A stretch of 64,000 bases of DNA from Flammeovirga sp. EKP202 (GTDB taxonomy: Bacteria > Bacteroidota > Bacteroidia > Cytophagales > Flammeovirgaceae). Positions 34,723 to 43,814 of this stretch are shown here, one piece after another; position 1 is the first letter of the stretch, and each line of letters begins with the position of its first letter. The position numbers and the translations under genes were made by a program. Below the pieces are notes generated by a model. That model did no database searches, was not told the DNA's origin, and saw only the letters and a program-made list of their open reading frames with translations. The DNA lies in contig NZ_JACVVP010000002.1 of assembly GCF_014534745.1 (NCBI RefSeq), forward strand, positions 1 through 64,000, read 5' to 3'.

Positions 34723-35292
34723 CTAGACACACTTCTTCTGTGCCAATACGGTGATCGGGTTTTTCCAGAGGGTAAATGGCTTTTTGTCTTTGATCAGTTC
34801 ACGCATCCAATAGTATTTTGGACCGGGTTGGAGTTGCAGTGTTCTTTGGAGGCGGAAATGTTCCATCCAAAGGTCGTAATATTCCCAATCATCTTTGTGG
34901 TGGTAATACTTTTTACCAATTCTGTAAACGTACCATTTTTTGAGATAAACTGCATCGTAGTCTTTGCCTTTTAGCTTGAGATCATAGTATTGATCCGAAT
35001 ACCAATAAATGTATTTCCTTTCTGCGTAGAGTTCGTACTTGTTTTTTCGGAGAGGACGGGGTTTAAAAGGATTCTTCTTTTTGGAACCTGCCATTTTTTT
35101 TCGAGCAAGGTACAACTTATGAGCATACTCTGCATTGTATTTTTTGGTTACAGGGTGCGTATTGCGTTTGAGTTCACGGTAGATGGTGGAAGGTGATACT
35201 TCCAACCCCTCCGCAATTTCCGCAACGGTAAACCACTTGTCTTCGATCAAGCTTTGGATAACTTTTCTATGGTAGAGTTGAAGGTTTTTCAT
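34723..35292 (-). CDS. IS30-type HTH protein lacking a transposase domain
   Basis: 189 aa from the ATG at 35292 (MKNLQLYHRKV). The N-terminus is an HTH_38 domain as in IS30 transposases: VIQSLIEDKWFTVAEIAEGL followed by VSPSTIYRELKRN. Instead of the DDE/RNase H domain there is a ~130-residue, Lys/Tyr/Trp-rich basic region (IYWYSDQYYDLKLKGKDYD). No inverted repeats bound it and it has its own terminator. It is therefore probably a domesticated DNA-binding protein rather than an insertion sequence. Target unknown. Confidence 0.65.
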   Translation of the reverse strand: MKNLQLYHRKVIQSLIEDKWFTVAEIAEGLEVSPSTIYRELKRNTHPVTKKYNAEYAHKLYLARKKMAGSKKKNPFKPRPLRKNKYELYAERKYIYWYSDQYYDLKLKGKDYDAVYLKKWYVYRIGKKYYHHKDDWEYYDLWMEHFRLQRTLQLQPGPKYYWMRELIKDKKPFTLWKNPITVLAQKKCV

Positions 35293-35525
35293 AGTACTTT
35301 TATATAAAACAGAAAGAAATTTCAAGTCCCTTATGGACCAAAATCTGCAGGACTTATTAAAGATAGGTCGCTTGAAACTTCCTTCTGTTTGTATTAAGAG
35401 AAATAGAGGTTGAGAACATCACGGTTCAATCTATTATGATAAAAGGTCAATACAACATTTTGGTGTTGTTGACATCAAGACCTTCTATCCATATACTCTG
35501 ATTGATGATGTACCTCTTTCCTTTT

Positions 35526-36017
35526 TTAAGCAATTGCCGTTTCAGGTAGTAAATCAAAAGAATTTACAGACCACCCTTTCAATTGAGCATAGTCTACAAC
35601 TATTTTAACAGCTTCTCTTAGTTCTTTTTTAAAAGCGAACTCCACTTCAGTTTCAAACTTGTTTTTAATAAATCCGAAGCCACACTTTGCTTCGTAGCGT
35701 TTACGCAGTTCTCTTTCTTTGACATACGCCTTGTCTCTTGCCAATTGTGTATCTTCTTTCAGTGGGCCATCAGACATACTGCCCAGTAGTTCATCCAAGC
35801 TCAAAATTTCACTTTGGACTTTGGTCAATTCATTAAGTAGCACTTGTCGTGTTGTTTCACCTTGATCAGTCTGATACTCTCCTTTGGTATATTCCATCTG
35901 CAATTTTTTATGCATCTGATGGATCTCATTAATAAAATATTGTGCCTCTTCTTGAGAACTTACGAAGACTGATACGTTCTGACCGTTAAGTGTATCGTTA
36001 AAATTAATAGTTTGCAT
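35526..36017 (-). CDS. Hypothetical protein, 163 aa
   Basis: Predicted cytosolic. The N-terminal beta segment (INFNDTLNGQNVSVFVSSQE) is followed by a long charged helix (about 25-120, likely coiled coil, KVQSEILSLDELLGSM) and a C-terminal helical part with YAQLKGWSVNSFDLLPE. No family is recognised. It is a single gene with ~230 bp upstream of the HTH gene; the gap 35293-35525 has a hairpin ACAACA/TGTTGT but no T-run. Confidence 0.6.
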   Translation of the reverse strand: MQTINFNDTLNGQNVSVFVSSQEEAQYFINEIHQMHKKLQMEYTKGEYQTDQGETTRQVLLNELTKVQSEILSLDELLGSMSDGPLKEDTQLARDKAYVKERELRKRYEAKCGFGFIKNKFETEVEFAFKKELREAVKIVVDYAQLKGWSVNSFDLLPETAIA

Positions 36018-36221
36018 GATCGTTTTATATAGAAATGTAGCAGATTTTGGATGTATAAATTTTGCAAAATATTCATCTGATTTTCACAATCTAAACCTCA
36101 TAAAATTTCATTTTCTTAAATGATAAATAATTTTTATTGGGATAGTACTAAGAGAAACGACACTAATCACAGATCATTTGTGAGAAAATTTATGTACTCG
36201 ATGGTTAGATGCATGGAGCAT

Positions 36222-36372
36222 TTTGTAGACCCACGATTAAAATCATGGGCTGGTAATACTAACTTCAACAACACTAAAGTGATGTTTTCGCTCTGAAAAA
36301 ACCTTCAAGATTTTAATCTTGATCAGGTTGAATTATCACCTGCCCATAGTTTTAACTATGGTGCACGATGCA
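36222..36372 (-). repeat. Multi-hairpin intergenic repeat, copy 2
   Basis: Opposite-orientation counterpart of the repeat at 9456-9574. It has ccacgattaaaatcatggg, acaacactaaagtgatgtt, ttcaagattttaatcttga and cccatagttttaactatgg, each a hairpin. The order of units is the mirror of copy 1. The flanking part of 36018-36431 holds no visible gene. Confidence 0.65.
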
Positions 36373-36431
36373 ATTGATAAAAATACCTACTTGCATGTAA
36401 TGTAAACCCATAATTGAAATTATAGGAGAGT

Positions 36432-37169
36432 TTATTCTGATACCTTTTGTGATAAATCTATAGTGTAATCTAAAGTAGACCCTACATCAACCGTAACAGT
36501 ATCAACAACTTGATAATATATCGAATCTGATTTTCTTGAATATACATAGGTTAAGGCCATAGGATGATTTCCTCCTACAGGAATTAATTGGGTAGAGCTT
36601 GCTTCAGATCCAAAGTTTTTTTGCATTGCAAAGCGAGATGTTTCGTAATTTTCGTCTAGTAAAAGTTTAATACTCAAATGCGATATATCATTTTCCTTTA
36701 TTTCATCATGATTTGGTAATGTTACATTTAAGTATGCTTTACGAAATGTATTAAAATTCACTTCTCTTTCATCATCCAGAAATAAAAGAGAAAGAGGAAT
36801 TTTGAAATCATTATCCCCTATTTCTAAGAACTCATCTTTACTTACATCATAATAAATGTTGAATTTTGCATTTGGATTTCTTTCATCATCTCTAAGCTTA
36901 AATTTTATATAAAAGTTGCCATCTAGATCTGTAGTAGTCTGAGCTTTTATCCTTTCGACACCACCTCCACCAAATAAATAAGTACTCTCAAATTTTAAGG
37001 TTAGATCAACATCTCCAACAGGAAGTGTTCCGTTATCGGTTAGTAATTTACCCCTTATTACTGTACAACCTTCTGTACAATCTTGGCTTATTATGTCGTC
37101 TTCATGTTGTATTCCACAACTCATCATTGCGAATAGTAAAAATGAACAATAGAAAAGTATGCTTCTCAT
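36432..37169 (-). CDS. Lipoprotein with carboxypeptidase-regulatory/Ig-like domains
   Basis: 245 aa. The signal MRSILFYCSFLLFAMMSC gives lipidated Cys18. The mature part starts acidic with two Cys (QDCTEGCTVIRGKL). About 35-100 look like a carboxypeptidase-regulatory-like beta sandwich: VIRGKLLTDNG, VDLTLKFEST, TTDLDGNFYIKFKL. A second beta-rich domain follows. This points to a surface-exposed or periplasmic adhesion/accessory protein; no enzymatic motif is visible. Single gene flanked by gaps without partners. Confidence 0.62.
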   Translation of the reverse strand: MRSILFYCSFLLFAMMSCGIQHEDDIISQDCTEGCTVIRGKLLTDNGTLPVGDVDLTLKFESTYLFGGGGVERIKAQTTTDLDGNFYIKFKLRDDERNPNAKFNIYYDVSKDEFLEIGDNDFKIPLSLLFLDDEREVNFNTFRKAYLNVTLPNHDEIKENDISHLSIKLLLDENYETSRFAMQKNFGSEASSTQLIPVGGNHPMALTYVYSRKSDSIYYQVVDTVTVDVGSTLDYTIDLSQKVSE

Positions 37170-37512
37170 AATATTTTAGTTTAGCAAAAGTAATAGATTG
37201 ATAATTTTATAGAACCCTAAATATTCTATCACAATATTTAGGCTTTATTTACAGATAGACAAATATAAAATAAAAAGTATCATTTTGAATTAACACTCAA
37301 TATATTACTACTTTAAAGTACATATTTCAATCCATAAAATTTATTTGCAGGAGCTATTTCTAATGCCGTGCAACGGTTTATATATGTAAAAAAAATTTTA
37401 TATCAAACAAAATCTCAAGATAAGTTACCTTAAGGTTTTGTCTGATTTTCATACCTCCTTTGCTAGGCAGGTACAACTCAATCATTAGATAAAAAGGAGA
37501 ACAACACAAAAG

Positions 37513-37537
37513 CCCACGACTTAAAATACCGTGGGCC
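37513..37537 (-). terminator. Rho-independent terminator of the sugar operon
   Basis: GCCCACG/CGTGGGC forms a perfect stem. On the minus strand it is followed by TTTTG and lies 27 bp after the glycosidase stop. Nothing else is seen in the 37170-37563 gap. Confidence 0.65.
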
Positions 37538-37563
37538 GATGATACTTGGTGTAATTAATTTTA

Positions 37564-38844
37564 TTATTGTTCAAGATTTTCAAAAGCATCAATCACATCC
37601 AACAACACGCCTGCTGAACCTCTGAACATGCCTGATCCGTTAGGTTTGTTGTCTTTGGTGTACCATTCGAAGAAGCCCTTGTTTTTGATGACTCTGTCGA
37701 ACATAGGTTGTGCTTGTTCCCATGCTTCTTGTTCAAATCCATTGTCGATTAAAGCTGTAATCATTCTTGCTCCAAACCAAGTCCAGTCACCACCATTTTG
37801 ATAGCCATAAGGATGCATTCCTTCGTTTTTGAAAGTACCTTCTGGGTAAACAGGATATAAGGTCAAACCGATAGAAGGTGCTCCTGATTCCTTTACATTT
37901 TGAATCATTTTATCCAACTGTGTTTTGATTTGTGCTTTTTTCAAGAAACCCGCTTGAATGGCCACTGCTGTTCCTCCATGATAAAACACTTCATCTTCAT
38001 CAAAGTCAGCTGGGAACGGTGAATCCGTAATGTAAAGATGTGGACGATATTTCTGACGTTTTTCATCCCATAAATGCTTTGCTACATTGGCCGTGATGTC
38101 TTTTCTGACTTTCATCCACTTTGCTTGATCAATCTTGTCTCCTCCCATTTCAATCAGATTATTTAATGCGATGACGAACATGGCATTGTCATAAATATCA
38201 ATGGTCAAATGAGAGTTTTCATCTAATGCTACACCCCAATCGTGTTCGGGCTGTACGTCTCCCCAATCGGCGGTAGTGGCTCCCCAAAGTAATTGGTAAT
38301 CTTCATCAAAACGTTCGTTTAATAAAAACTGCATGGAAGCTTCCAAGCGTTGAGCTACGGTTTTTCCTACTACTACCTCCTCTAAAATGGAGACATCGCC
38401 AGTGGCTTTGATGTAGTTGTAAACCGTTTGAACTAAGGATGTTTCCTGGTCTGTTTCTACTGTGTTTTTGTGATAGGCTAAAGTCGGTTTGTGGACACTT
38501 TGGGTATAGTAATTCGAATTAAATTCTCCTTGAATGGTCACAAATCCATCTGCTATATTTCCGTCTTCTTCTTGAATGTAGAAGAAGTTCAATATATTTT
38601 CTTTGATCAATTGATGATCTACAACTTTGGCAGACTGGGCTACGAAAGTATTGAAATCTCTAATCCATACTTCTGCATAACCGTCTCCTGCATTGAAACC
38701 TGACTTCATCAGATTCAACCCCATTTTCTTGATCTCGGGCAATTGCTGATCGCTGGCAATTTGATCGGATAATGTTTCTTGATTTTGTGGGCTTGAGCAT
38801 CCTATGGCTAAGGAAGCTAGACCGATTAGTAAATAATTCTTCAT
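37564..38844 (-). CDS. Lipoprotein (alpha/alpha)6-barrel glycosidase
   Basis: 426 aa. Signal and lipobox LASLAIGCSS put it on a membrane surface. The body is six-hairpin glycosidase-like: GYAEVWIRDFNTF, WGATTADWGDVQPEHDWG, IYDNAMFVIALNNL and PYGYQNGGDWTWFGARMI are helix-loop segments rich in Trp/Asp lining an (alpha/alpha)6 cavity. Acidic residues in VWIRDF and GGDWTW are plausible catalytic sites. The exact GH family is not recognised. It is the last gene after the isomerase-like and sugar-porter genes, so it probably frees the monosaccharide they import and process. Confidence 0.75.
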   Translation of the reverse strand: MKNYLLIGLASLAIGCSSPQNQETLSDQIASDQQLPEIKKMGLNLMKSGFNAGDGYAEVWIRDFNTFVAQSAKVVDHQLIKENILNFFYIQEEDGNIADGFVTIQGEFNSNYYTQSVHKPTLAYHKNTVETDQETSLVQTVYNYIKATGDVSILEEVVVGKTVAQRLEASMQFLLNERFDEDYQLLWGATTADWGDVQPEHDWGVALDENSHLTIDIYDNAMFVIALNNLIEMGGDKIDQAKWMKVRKDITANVAKHLWDEKRQKYRPHLYITDSPFPADFDEDEVFYHGGTAVAIQAGFLKKAQIKTQLDKMIQNVKESGAPSIGLTLYPVYPEGTFKNEGMHPYGYQNGGDWTWFGARMITALIDNGFEQEAWEQAQPMFDRVIKNKGFFEWYTKDNKPNGSGMFRGSAGVLLDVIDAFENLEQ

Positions 38845-38910
38845 TCTTTTGTACTGTTGTGGTTGTTTGTGTTGTTGTTTTTATCGTATGGTTTGTGTTG
38901 TGGTTCTTGT

Positions 38911-38951
38911 CGGGTAGACATCTTCCTAATCGGGTAGACACATAGGTCTAC
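38911..38951. repeat. Short direct repeat and hairpin in the sugar operon
   Basis: cgggtagaca occurs at 38911-38920 and 38931-38940; the second copy begins the hairpin GTAGAC-ACATAG-GTCTAC (38934-38951). It lies between the porter stop and the glycosidase start and could attenuate or process the polycistronic message. Confidence 0.5.
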
Positions 38952-38953
38952 CC

Positions 38954-40294
38954 CTACGGGGTCCACATGTTTTCGATTTCCTCTAGGGATTTTCCTTTGG
39001 TCTCAGGAATGTTTTTGATGATGAAAATGACGCATGGTATGCAAATCAACCCGAACAGTAGAAATGTCAATGTAGCTCCTCCACTTTCTAATAGTACCGG
39101 GAATACTTGCCCGACTACGGCATTGGCTCCCCAAAGAATTAGGGTACTGATGGACATGGCTTTGGCTCTGTATTTTGTAGGAAATACTTCTGCCGCCACT
39201 ACAAATTGTACGGGGCCTAAAGAGAAGGCATAACAAGCAATAAATAATAGGATACTGCCTACAATCCATAATCCATTGGTCAAATCCAAGAAGAACAATA
39301 CGCTTGTGGTCAATAAAGCAATCGTCACGCCGATGGCTCCAAATGTCAGTAATGGTTTTCTACCCCAATGGTCAATTTGCTTTAAAGCTAAGAACGTAAA
39401 TAGGCAGTTCACAATCCCAATGGTCACTTGTCCGCCTAATGAATCTGAAATACTCAAACCTGCTTCTGCTAAAATCGATGGGCCGTAATAAATAATGGCA
39501 TTGATTCCACAAAGCTGTGAGAACATCATCAAGAAAATGGCAATGCCCATTGGTTTCTTCAGCCAACCGTTGAAAAGCGTATTCAAGGCTACTTTCTCTT
39601 TGTTATTTTCTGGCTTTTCTAAATCAATCACCAATTCCTTAGAAACAGCTCTTGCTTCTTCAATTTGTCCTTTGATCTGCAACCAACGCGGGCTTTTGGG
39701 AACGAAGAACATTCCAATCAAAAATACAATGGCCGGAATCAATTCTACAGCAAACATCCCTCTCCAATATTGACTGACCATCAACTCGTGCCACTGCCCA
39801 TTGAATGAAGTTGTTTTTAAAGCGATATCTTGTACAAGATGATTTGAAAAATAGGCTCCAAGAATCCCTAATGTAATAGTCAACTGGTAAATGGTCACCA
39901 ATTTTCCTCTGTGCTTTTTGGGGGCAATTTCACTGATATAAAGCGGTGCCACCATGGAAGCAAAACCGATGGCTATTCCTCCCAAAATTCTATAGATCAC
40001 AAGGGTTTGAAAACTATCAGAAACCGCACACCCAATGGCTGAAAGCAGGAACAATAGGGCAGAAGCAATCAGAATATTTTTTCTCCCAAAACGATCACTA
40101 CACCAACCCGAAACACTTACTCCTAAGATAGATCCCAATAAGGCTGAACTAACAAACCACCCCGTAAGAGCAGCTGTTAGTTCATATTGAGATTGTACAA
40201 AAGGAATAGTCCCCGAAATTACAGCCGTGTCAAAGCCAAAAAGTAGCCCTGCCAATGCTGCAATAATGGTAACGATGATAACTTTTGTATTCAT
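38954..40294 (-). CDS. MFS sugar:proton symporter (sugar porter family)
   Basis: Inner-membrane transporter of 446 aa with 12 membrane spans. Sugar-porter signatures: GFDTAVISGTIPF in TM1, DRFGRKN between TM2 and TM3, PKSPRWLQIKG at the central loop, the QLCGINAIIYYGPSI substrate motif, WGRKPLL, and PETKGKSLEEIE at the C-terminus. Such XylE/GalP-like porters import hexoses or pentoses with H+ (or Na+). It starts 4 bp after the mannose-6-phosphate isomerase-like gene, so it is translated from the same message. Confidence 0.95.
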   Translation of the reverse strand: MNTKVIIVTIIAALAGLLFGFDTAVISGTIPFVQSQYELTAALTGWFVSSALLGSILGVSVSGWCSDRFGRKNILIASALLFLLSAIGCAVSDSFQTLVIYRILGGIAIGFASMVAPLYISEIAPKKHRGKLVTIYQLTITLGILGAYFSNHLVQDIALKTTSFNGQWHELMVSQYWRGMFAVELIPAIVFLIGMFFVPKSPRWLQIKGQIEEARAVSKELVIDLEKPENNKEKVALNTLFNGWLKKPMGIAIFLMMFSQLCGINAIIYYGPSILAEAGLSISDSLGGQVTIGIVNCLFTFLALKQIDHWGRKPLLTFGAIGVTIALLTTSVLFFLDLTNGLWIVGSILLFIACYAFSLGPVQFVVAAEVFPTKYRAKAMSISTLILWGANAVVGQVFPVLLESGGATLTFLLFGLICIPCVIFIIKNIPETKGKSLEEIENMWTP

Positions 40295-40298
40295 AAGC

Positions 40299-42068
40299 TT
40301 AGCATTCTTCTGATTTCACCCAAGACTTAATCACCTTCACTCTCTCTCCTGATGTGTTCACTAATTTATAAGTACCACTTGCTGCTGGAACTACAAACGT
40401 CTCCGCATAGTTCACCTCGAAAGTGTTGTCGTTAGTAATCACCGTAATGCTTTCTCCTTCTACCAAACTCATCACATGGCATTGATTGTTCAACTCCACT
40501 TCCATTTCACTATCGAATTCCAAACGGTCCACGGCATAGAAATGCTCTTTGTGTGTTGGTAAATTGATGATTTGATAGTCATCACCTTCTTCCATTACTT
40601 TAGGGTGAGAAATTAAATCCTGCTGCACCTTGTCACCTTTACGGTCAAAGTACAAGTTCTCCATTCCTCTTTTGATGTTCATTGGTCTTGGCTTTCCATC
40701 TAAATCCAAACGTAACCAATCATACATTTTAAAAGTGAAAATATAAGGCGTAGCACTGATTTCTAATACCATTCCGTTAGTACCCGAACAGTGGATTGTA
40801 CCATTTGGAATCAAGAATAAATCATGCTTCTTCGCAGGATGCACCTGTACATAATTTTCAATTTGAAGCTCTTTTGCATTCTCAAAACTATCCGTCAATG
40901 CCGCTTCAAATTCTTCTGGAACAATATCTTCCTGGAAACCCAAATACACTTTTGCGTCTTCTTTAGCATCCAGCATATAGTACGTTTCATCTTGGGTAAA
41001 AGTATGACCAAAATGCTCCTTCATATATTCAGGTCTTGGGTGACATTGTACCGAAAGGTTTCCTCCACCTACGGTGTCTAAGAAATCAAAACGGATAGGG
41101 AAATCATACCCGAAACGCTCACTTGCTTCACCCAATACATTTTTATTATTATGGAACATCAAAAAGTCAAAAGAAACTTCCAATAAATTGCCGTTGGCTT
41201 CAAACACAATACCGTTTTCAGGAACAATCAATTCAAATGACCATGCATAGTTTGGAACATCTTGTGCCAATCCTCCAATTTTGTCTTTGATCCATTGACC
41301 TCCCCAAGCACCTGGCTCAAACCAAGGACGTACTCTGAATGCATTTTTCGACATATCTTCCAATCCCTTACGGAACGTGTCACCATCTGTCCAAGTAATG
41401 GCATCACTTCTCTGCTCATCAATGATATAATCGATTTTAGGAAGAATATCTGCTTTTTGGTGATTCAATACGATCCAATCCACAAAGTACATTCTCTTGT
41501 ACTGTGGTTTTGGTGCAATACTTTCCTTGGCACCTAAGTTGATCACTCCTGCCGCTCTCGAACGGAACTGGATCTCATTTTTAGGAACATCCAAATACGC
41601 CAAAGCCGCATTTTCAATATTGATTAAGGAAGCACCACAACCGTAGATCACGGTCAAATAATCTTCTTCAGCTGTAATGGCTTCTAATTTTGATGCATCA
41701 AAAAAGTCATTGATTTTTCCTTCATAAAGCTTTCCGAAAATAGGATCATCTCCGCCTAAGAACGGTGCAATCATTGCATCAATTTCTTCCTCTGATTTTA
41801 ATGCTCCTTCAATATTTACAAAACGGATTTTCGTTAGTCCTTCTGCTTTAAAAGCATCTAACAATTGCGTAGTCACCGCTTCCCAGTTCACCCCTACATA
41901 TCCATCAAGTAGAATACATGAATGCTGTTGCATTGCTTTTGCCAACGAAGTGTAGCCAATATTGATTTCTCCTTCTTTTATAGCATGAGAAGGGTAAATG
42001 TTGTACATCCCTTTTGATGGTTTATCCACCGAGGATGGCATTAGGTATTGTTTTGTGTTTCTAGTCAT
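40299..42068 (-). CDS. manA-like: Mannose-6-phosphate isomerase-like protein with long N-terminal domain
   Basis: 589 aa, much longer than usual ManA (about 320-390 aa). The C-terminal ~350 residues are a class I phosphomannose-isomerase cupin: FEPGAWGGQWIK, SVQCHPRPEYMKEHFGH (Gln and His metal ligands), YVQVHPAKKHDLFLIPNGTI and a final beta-barrel. The N-terminal ~230 residues (LLDGYVGVNWEAVTTQL, YLTVIYGCGAS) look like a separate alpha/beta nucleotide-binding-type domain without a clear P-loop. The expected reaction is mannose-6-P to fructose-6-P, feeding glycolysis. Upstream in the operon, with porter and glycosidase. Confidence 0.82.
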   Translation of the reverse strand: MTRNTKQYLMPSSVDKPSKGMYNIYPSHAIKEGEINIGYTSLAKAMQQHSCILLDGYVGVNWEAVTTQLLDAFKAEGLTKIRFVNIEGALKSEEEIDAMIAPFLGGDDPIFGKLYEGKINDFFDASKLEAITAEEDYLTVIYGCGASLINIENAALAYLDVPKNEIQFRSRAAGVINLGAKESIAPKPQYKRMYFVDWIVLNHQKADILPKIDYIIDEQRSDAITWTDGDTFRKGLEDMSKNAFRVRPWFEPGAWGGQWIKDKIGGLAQDVPNYAWSFELIVPENGIVFEANGNLLEVSFDFLMFHNNKNVLGEASERFGYDFPIRFDFLDTVGGGNLSVQCHPRPEYMKEHFGHTFTQDETYYMLDAKEDAKVYLGFQEDIVPEEFEAALTDSFENAKELQIENYVQVHPAKKHDLFLIPNGTIHCSGTNGMVLEISATPYIFTFKMYDWLRLDLDGKPRPMNIKRGMENLYFDRKGDKVQQDLISHPKVMEEGDDYQIINLPTHKEHFYAVDRLEFDSEMEVELNNQCHVMSLVEGESITVITNDNTFEVNYAETFVVPAASGTYKLVNTSGERVKVIKSWVKSEEC

Positions 42069-42155
42069 TTTTATATTGATAATGGAATTATTTTGAATCT
42101 GTTTGTTTGTGTTTTCTAAACTGTTTTCACTAAATATTTTAGTGCTTCGTATTAA

Positions 42156-42440
42156 TTACATTGTAAACTAAGTTCTCGCTGTTTATAGTTTTTAGAAATC
42201 AGGAGATTTCTGATGATCTGTAGGACACGAATGACGAATGACGCTTACGCTTAACATTCGCGCCAGTGGTTTTTAACAGCTCAATACATAAAATTCTTCA
42301 CGCTTTTCCCTTCAAGGCCGGGGAAGATACTACTAAATGATTATCTGACTATTATGTCAAAAGAAAAAGGTTTATTATAATCTCCTAAAATGCAGTACTG
42401 TAGGGACGTTTTAGTAAAACGTCCTCACGAACCATTTAAG
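42156..42440. repeat. Dispersed MITE-like repeat, composite copy
   Basis: Left end ttacattgtaaactaag, then an inverted C module (agaaatcaggagatttct, cttaacattcgcgcc), then forward left-block tail (cttttcccttcaaggccggg) and D hairpin ggacgttttagtaaaacgtcc (42405-42425). Modules in opposite orientations show rearrangement. It separates the kinase gene from the isomerase operon. Confidence 0.78.
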
Positions 42441-42454
42441 TCGTACAGTCGTAT

Positions 42455-43339
42455 TTATTTTTTCTGTTGTAGAAAATGCAACGCCGCTCCAATCATTGAA
42501 GCTTCTTCCGTATGAGGGTAGGCGATGATTTCTTCAATATTTAATTGATTTTTTAATGGAGAAGAAAACCTGTCCAATGCATTGGTGATATTTCCTCCTA
42601 TGATCATTTTGGTGGGTTGGAACATTTCGCTCCATGGCTTTAGTGTGGCTGAAAGGTGGTCTCCAAATTCATCAAAAAGCTGTTGAGAAGTGATTTTATC
42701 AGCTTCTGCTACTTCTTTTACACCTTTGATTTTTTCACCTTCTCTTTTCTCCCATTCTTTCACAAACCATCGGGTAGAAATATAATCTTCTGCAATTCCT
42801 TCCTTGTAAGGTTGGCAATACATCAATCCACCTTTAGGTACTCTGCTGTCCTCGGTGATCAATTGACCGTTTTCAACAAAGCCTGATCCAAAGCCAGTAC
42901 CAAGCGTCAGTCCAATGACTTTTTCATTTTTATAATTTTGAGACTGAACGGCCCCCAAAACAAACGCATCGGCATCGTTAAGAAAAGTGATATGAGAAGG
43001 ATCAGTGATATATTTTTTAAATTTCTCAAAAAGTACTAACCGAATGTTATATCCGAATATACTTTCATACTTCCCTACTCCTTTCATTACACAAATGCCT
43101 TCCTCGTAATTAAAAGGTCCTGGCATAGAAAGGGCAATACCCTCAATTGTTCCTGCATGGTTTTCTAATGATTGCTCTAATGCCTTAGTCCAATCTGAAA
43201 TAATATTTTCAGCATCTGCCTGACTGTTTACTTTTACAGTGGCTATGGTGTCTTTTAAAATTTGCATGGAAGAAAGTGTAATCACACCACTGCTGATATG
43301 ACTTCCTCCTATGTCTGCTGTTAGTATAAATCTGTCCAT
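42455..43339 (-). CDS. ROK-family sugar kinase
   Basis: 294 aa. The N-terminal phosphate-1 motif TADIGGSHISSGVI and LGTGFGSGF identify a ROK protein, with NDADAFVLGA for the catalytic Asp region. No HTH domain precedes it, so it is a kinase, not a repressor. The usual ROK zinc motif C-x-C-G-x-x-G-C-x-E is absent (only LMYCQP), as in some Bacteroidota members. The likely role is to phosphorylate glucose, mannose or similar sugar imported by the nearby porter, giving the substrate for the isomerase. Confidence 0.88.
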   Translation of the reverse strand: MDRFILTADIGGSHISSGVITLSSMQILKDTIATVKVNSQADAENIISDWTKALEQSLENHAGTIEGIALSMPGPFNYEEGICVMKGVGKYESIFGYNIRLVLFEKFKKYITDPSHITFLNDADAFVLGAVQSQNYKNEKVIGLTLGTGFGSGFVENGQLITEDSRVPKGGLMYCQPYKEGIAEDYISTRWFVKEWEKREGEKIKGVKEVAEADKITSQQLFDEFGDHLSATLKPWSEMFQPTKMIIGGNITNALDRFSSPLKNQLNIEEIIAYPHTEEASMIGAALHFLQQKK

Positions 43340-43375
43340 CGGTTTAACATTTCATTTCTACTTTGTGTAGTGTTG

Positions 43376-43735
43376 GTACGCTATAAACTAACTTTCAATC
43401 GGCCTTTCTAAAAACTTTTAAGGTTCTACTTTCAAACTTCCTTCTTCTTCATTTTTGTCTTGAAACAAAAACGAAGCAAAAAATTCAAGGCTTTGAAGTC
43501 AAAAGCTAAATTTCATTCCTCTCGCCTAAATGATTTTAAACTCGCTGCGCTCAAACAGCAAAATCATTTTTAACGGCTCATTCCATGAAATTCTTAACGC
43601 TTTTCCCTTCAATGCCAGGGGGAGTACTACCAAACTAAAATGGTAGAAAGCTCAATGGCGCGAATGTTAAGCGTAAGCGTCATTCGTGTCCTACTGATCG
43701 TCAGAAATCTCCTGATTTCTATTTAGTTTATCGCT
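43376..43735 (+). repeat. Dispersed MITE-like repeat, long copy with decayed right end
   Basis: Left end tacgctataaactaac. All modules follow in order: cttccttcttcttcattttt, AATGATTTT/AAAATCATT stem, cttttcccttcaatgccag, gcgcgaatgttaagcg, gaaatctcctgatttc. The right end is reduced to tttagtttatcgc. It lies between the GntR and kinase genes. Confidence 0.8.
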
Positions 43736-43814
43736 AAATTCTTACGAAGCGTAAGTAAGTTTCAATACTGTAGACTTGTAGCTATTTTACTAAGATAGCA
43801 CTACAAAACCTACG

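Noticed and set aside
34723-35292. Complete IS30 insertion sequence
   Set aside because: The catalytic DDE domain and terminal inverted repeats are missing.
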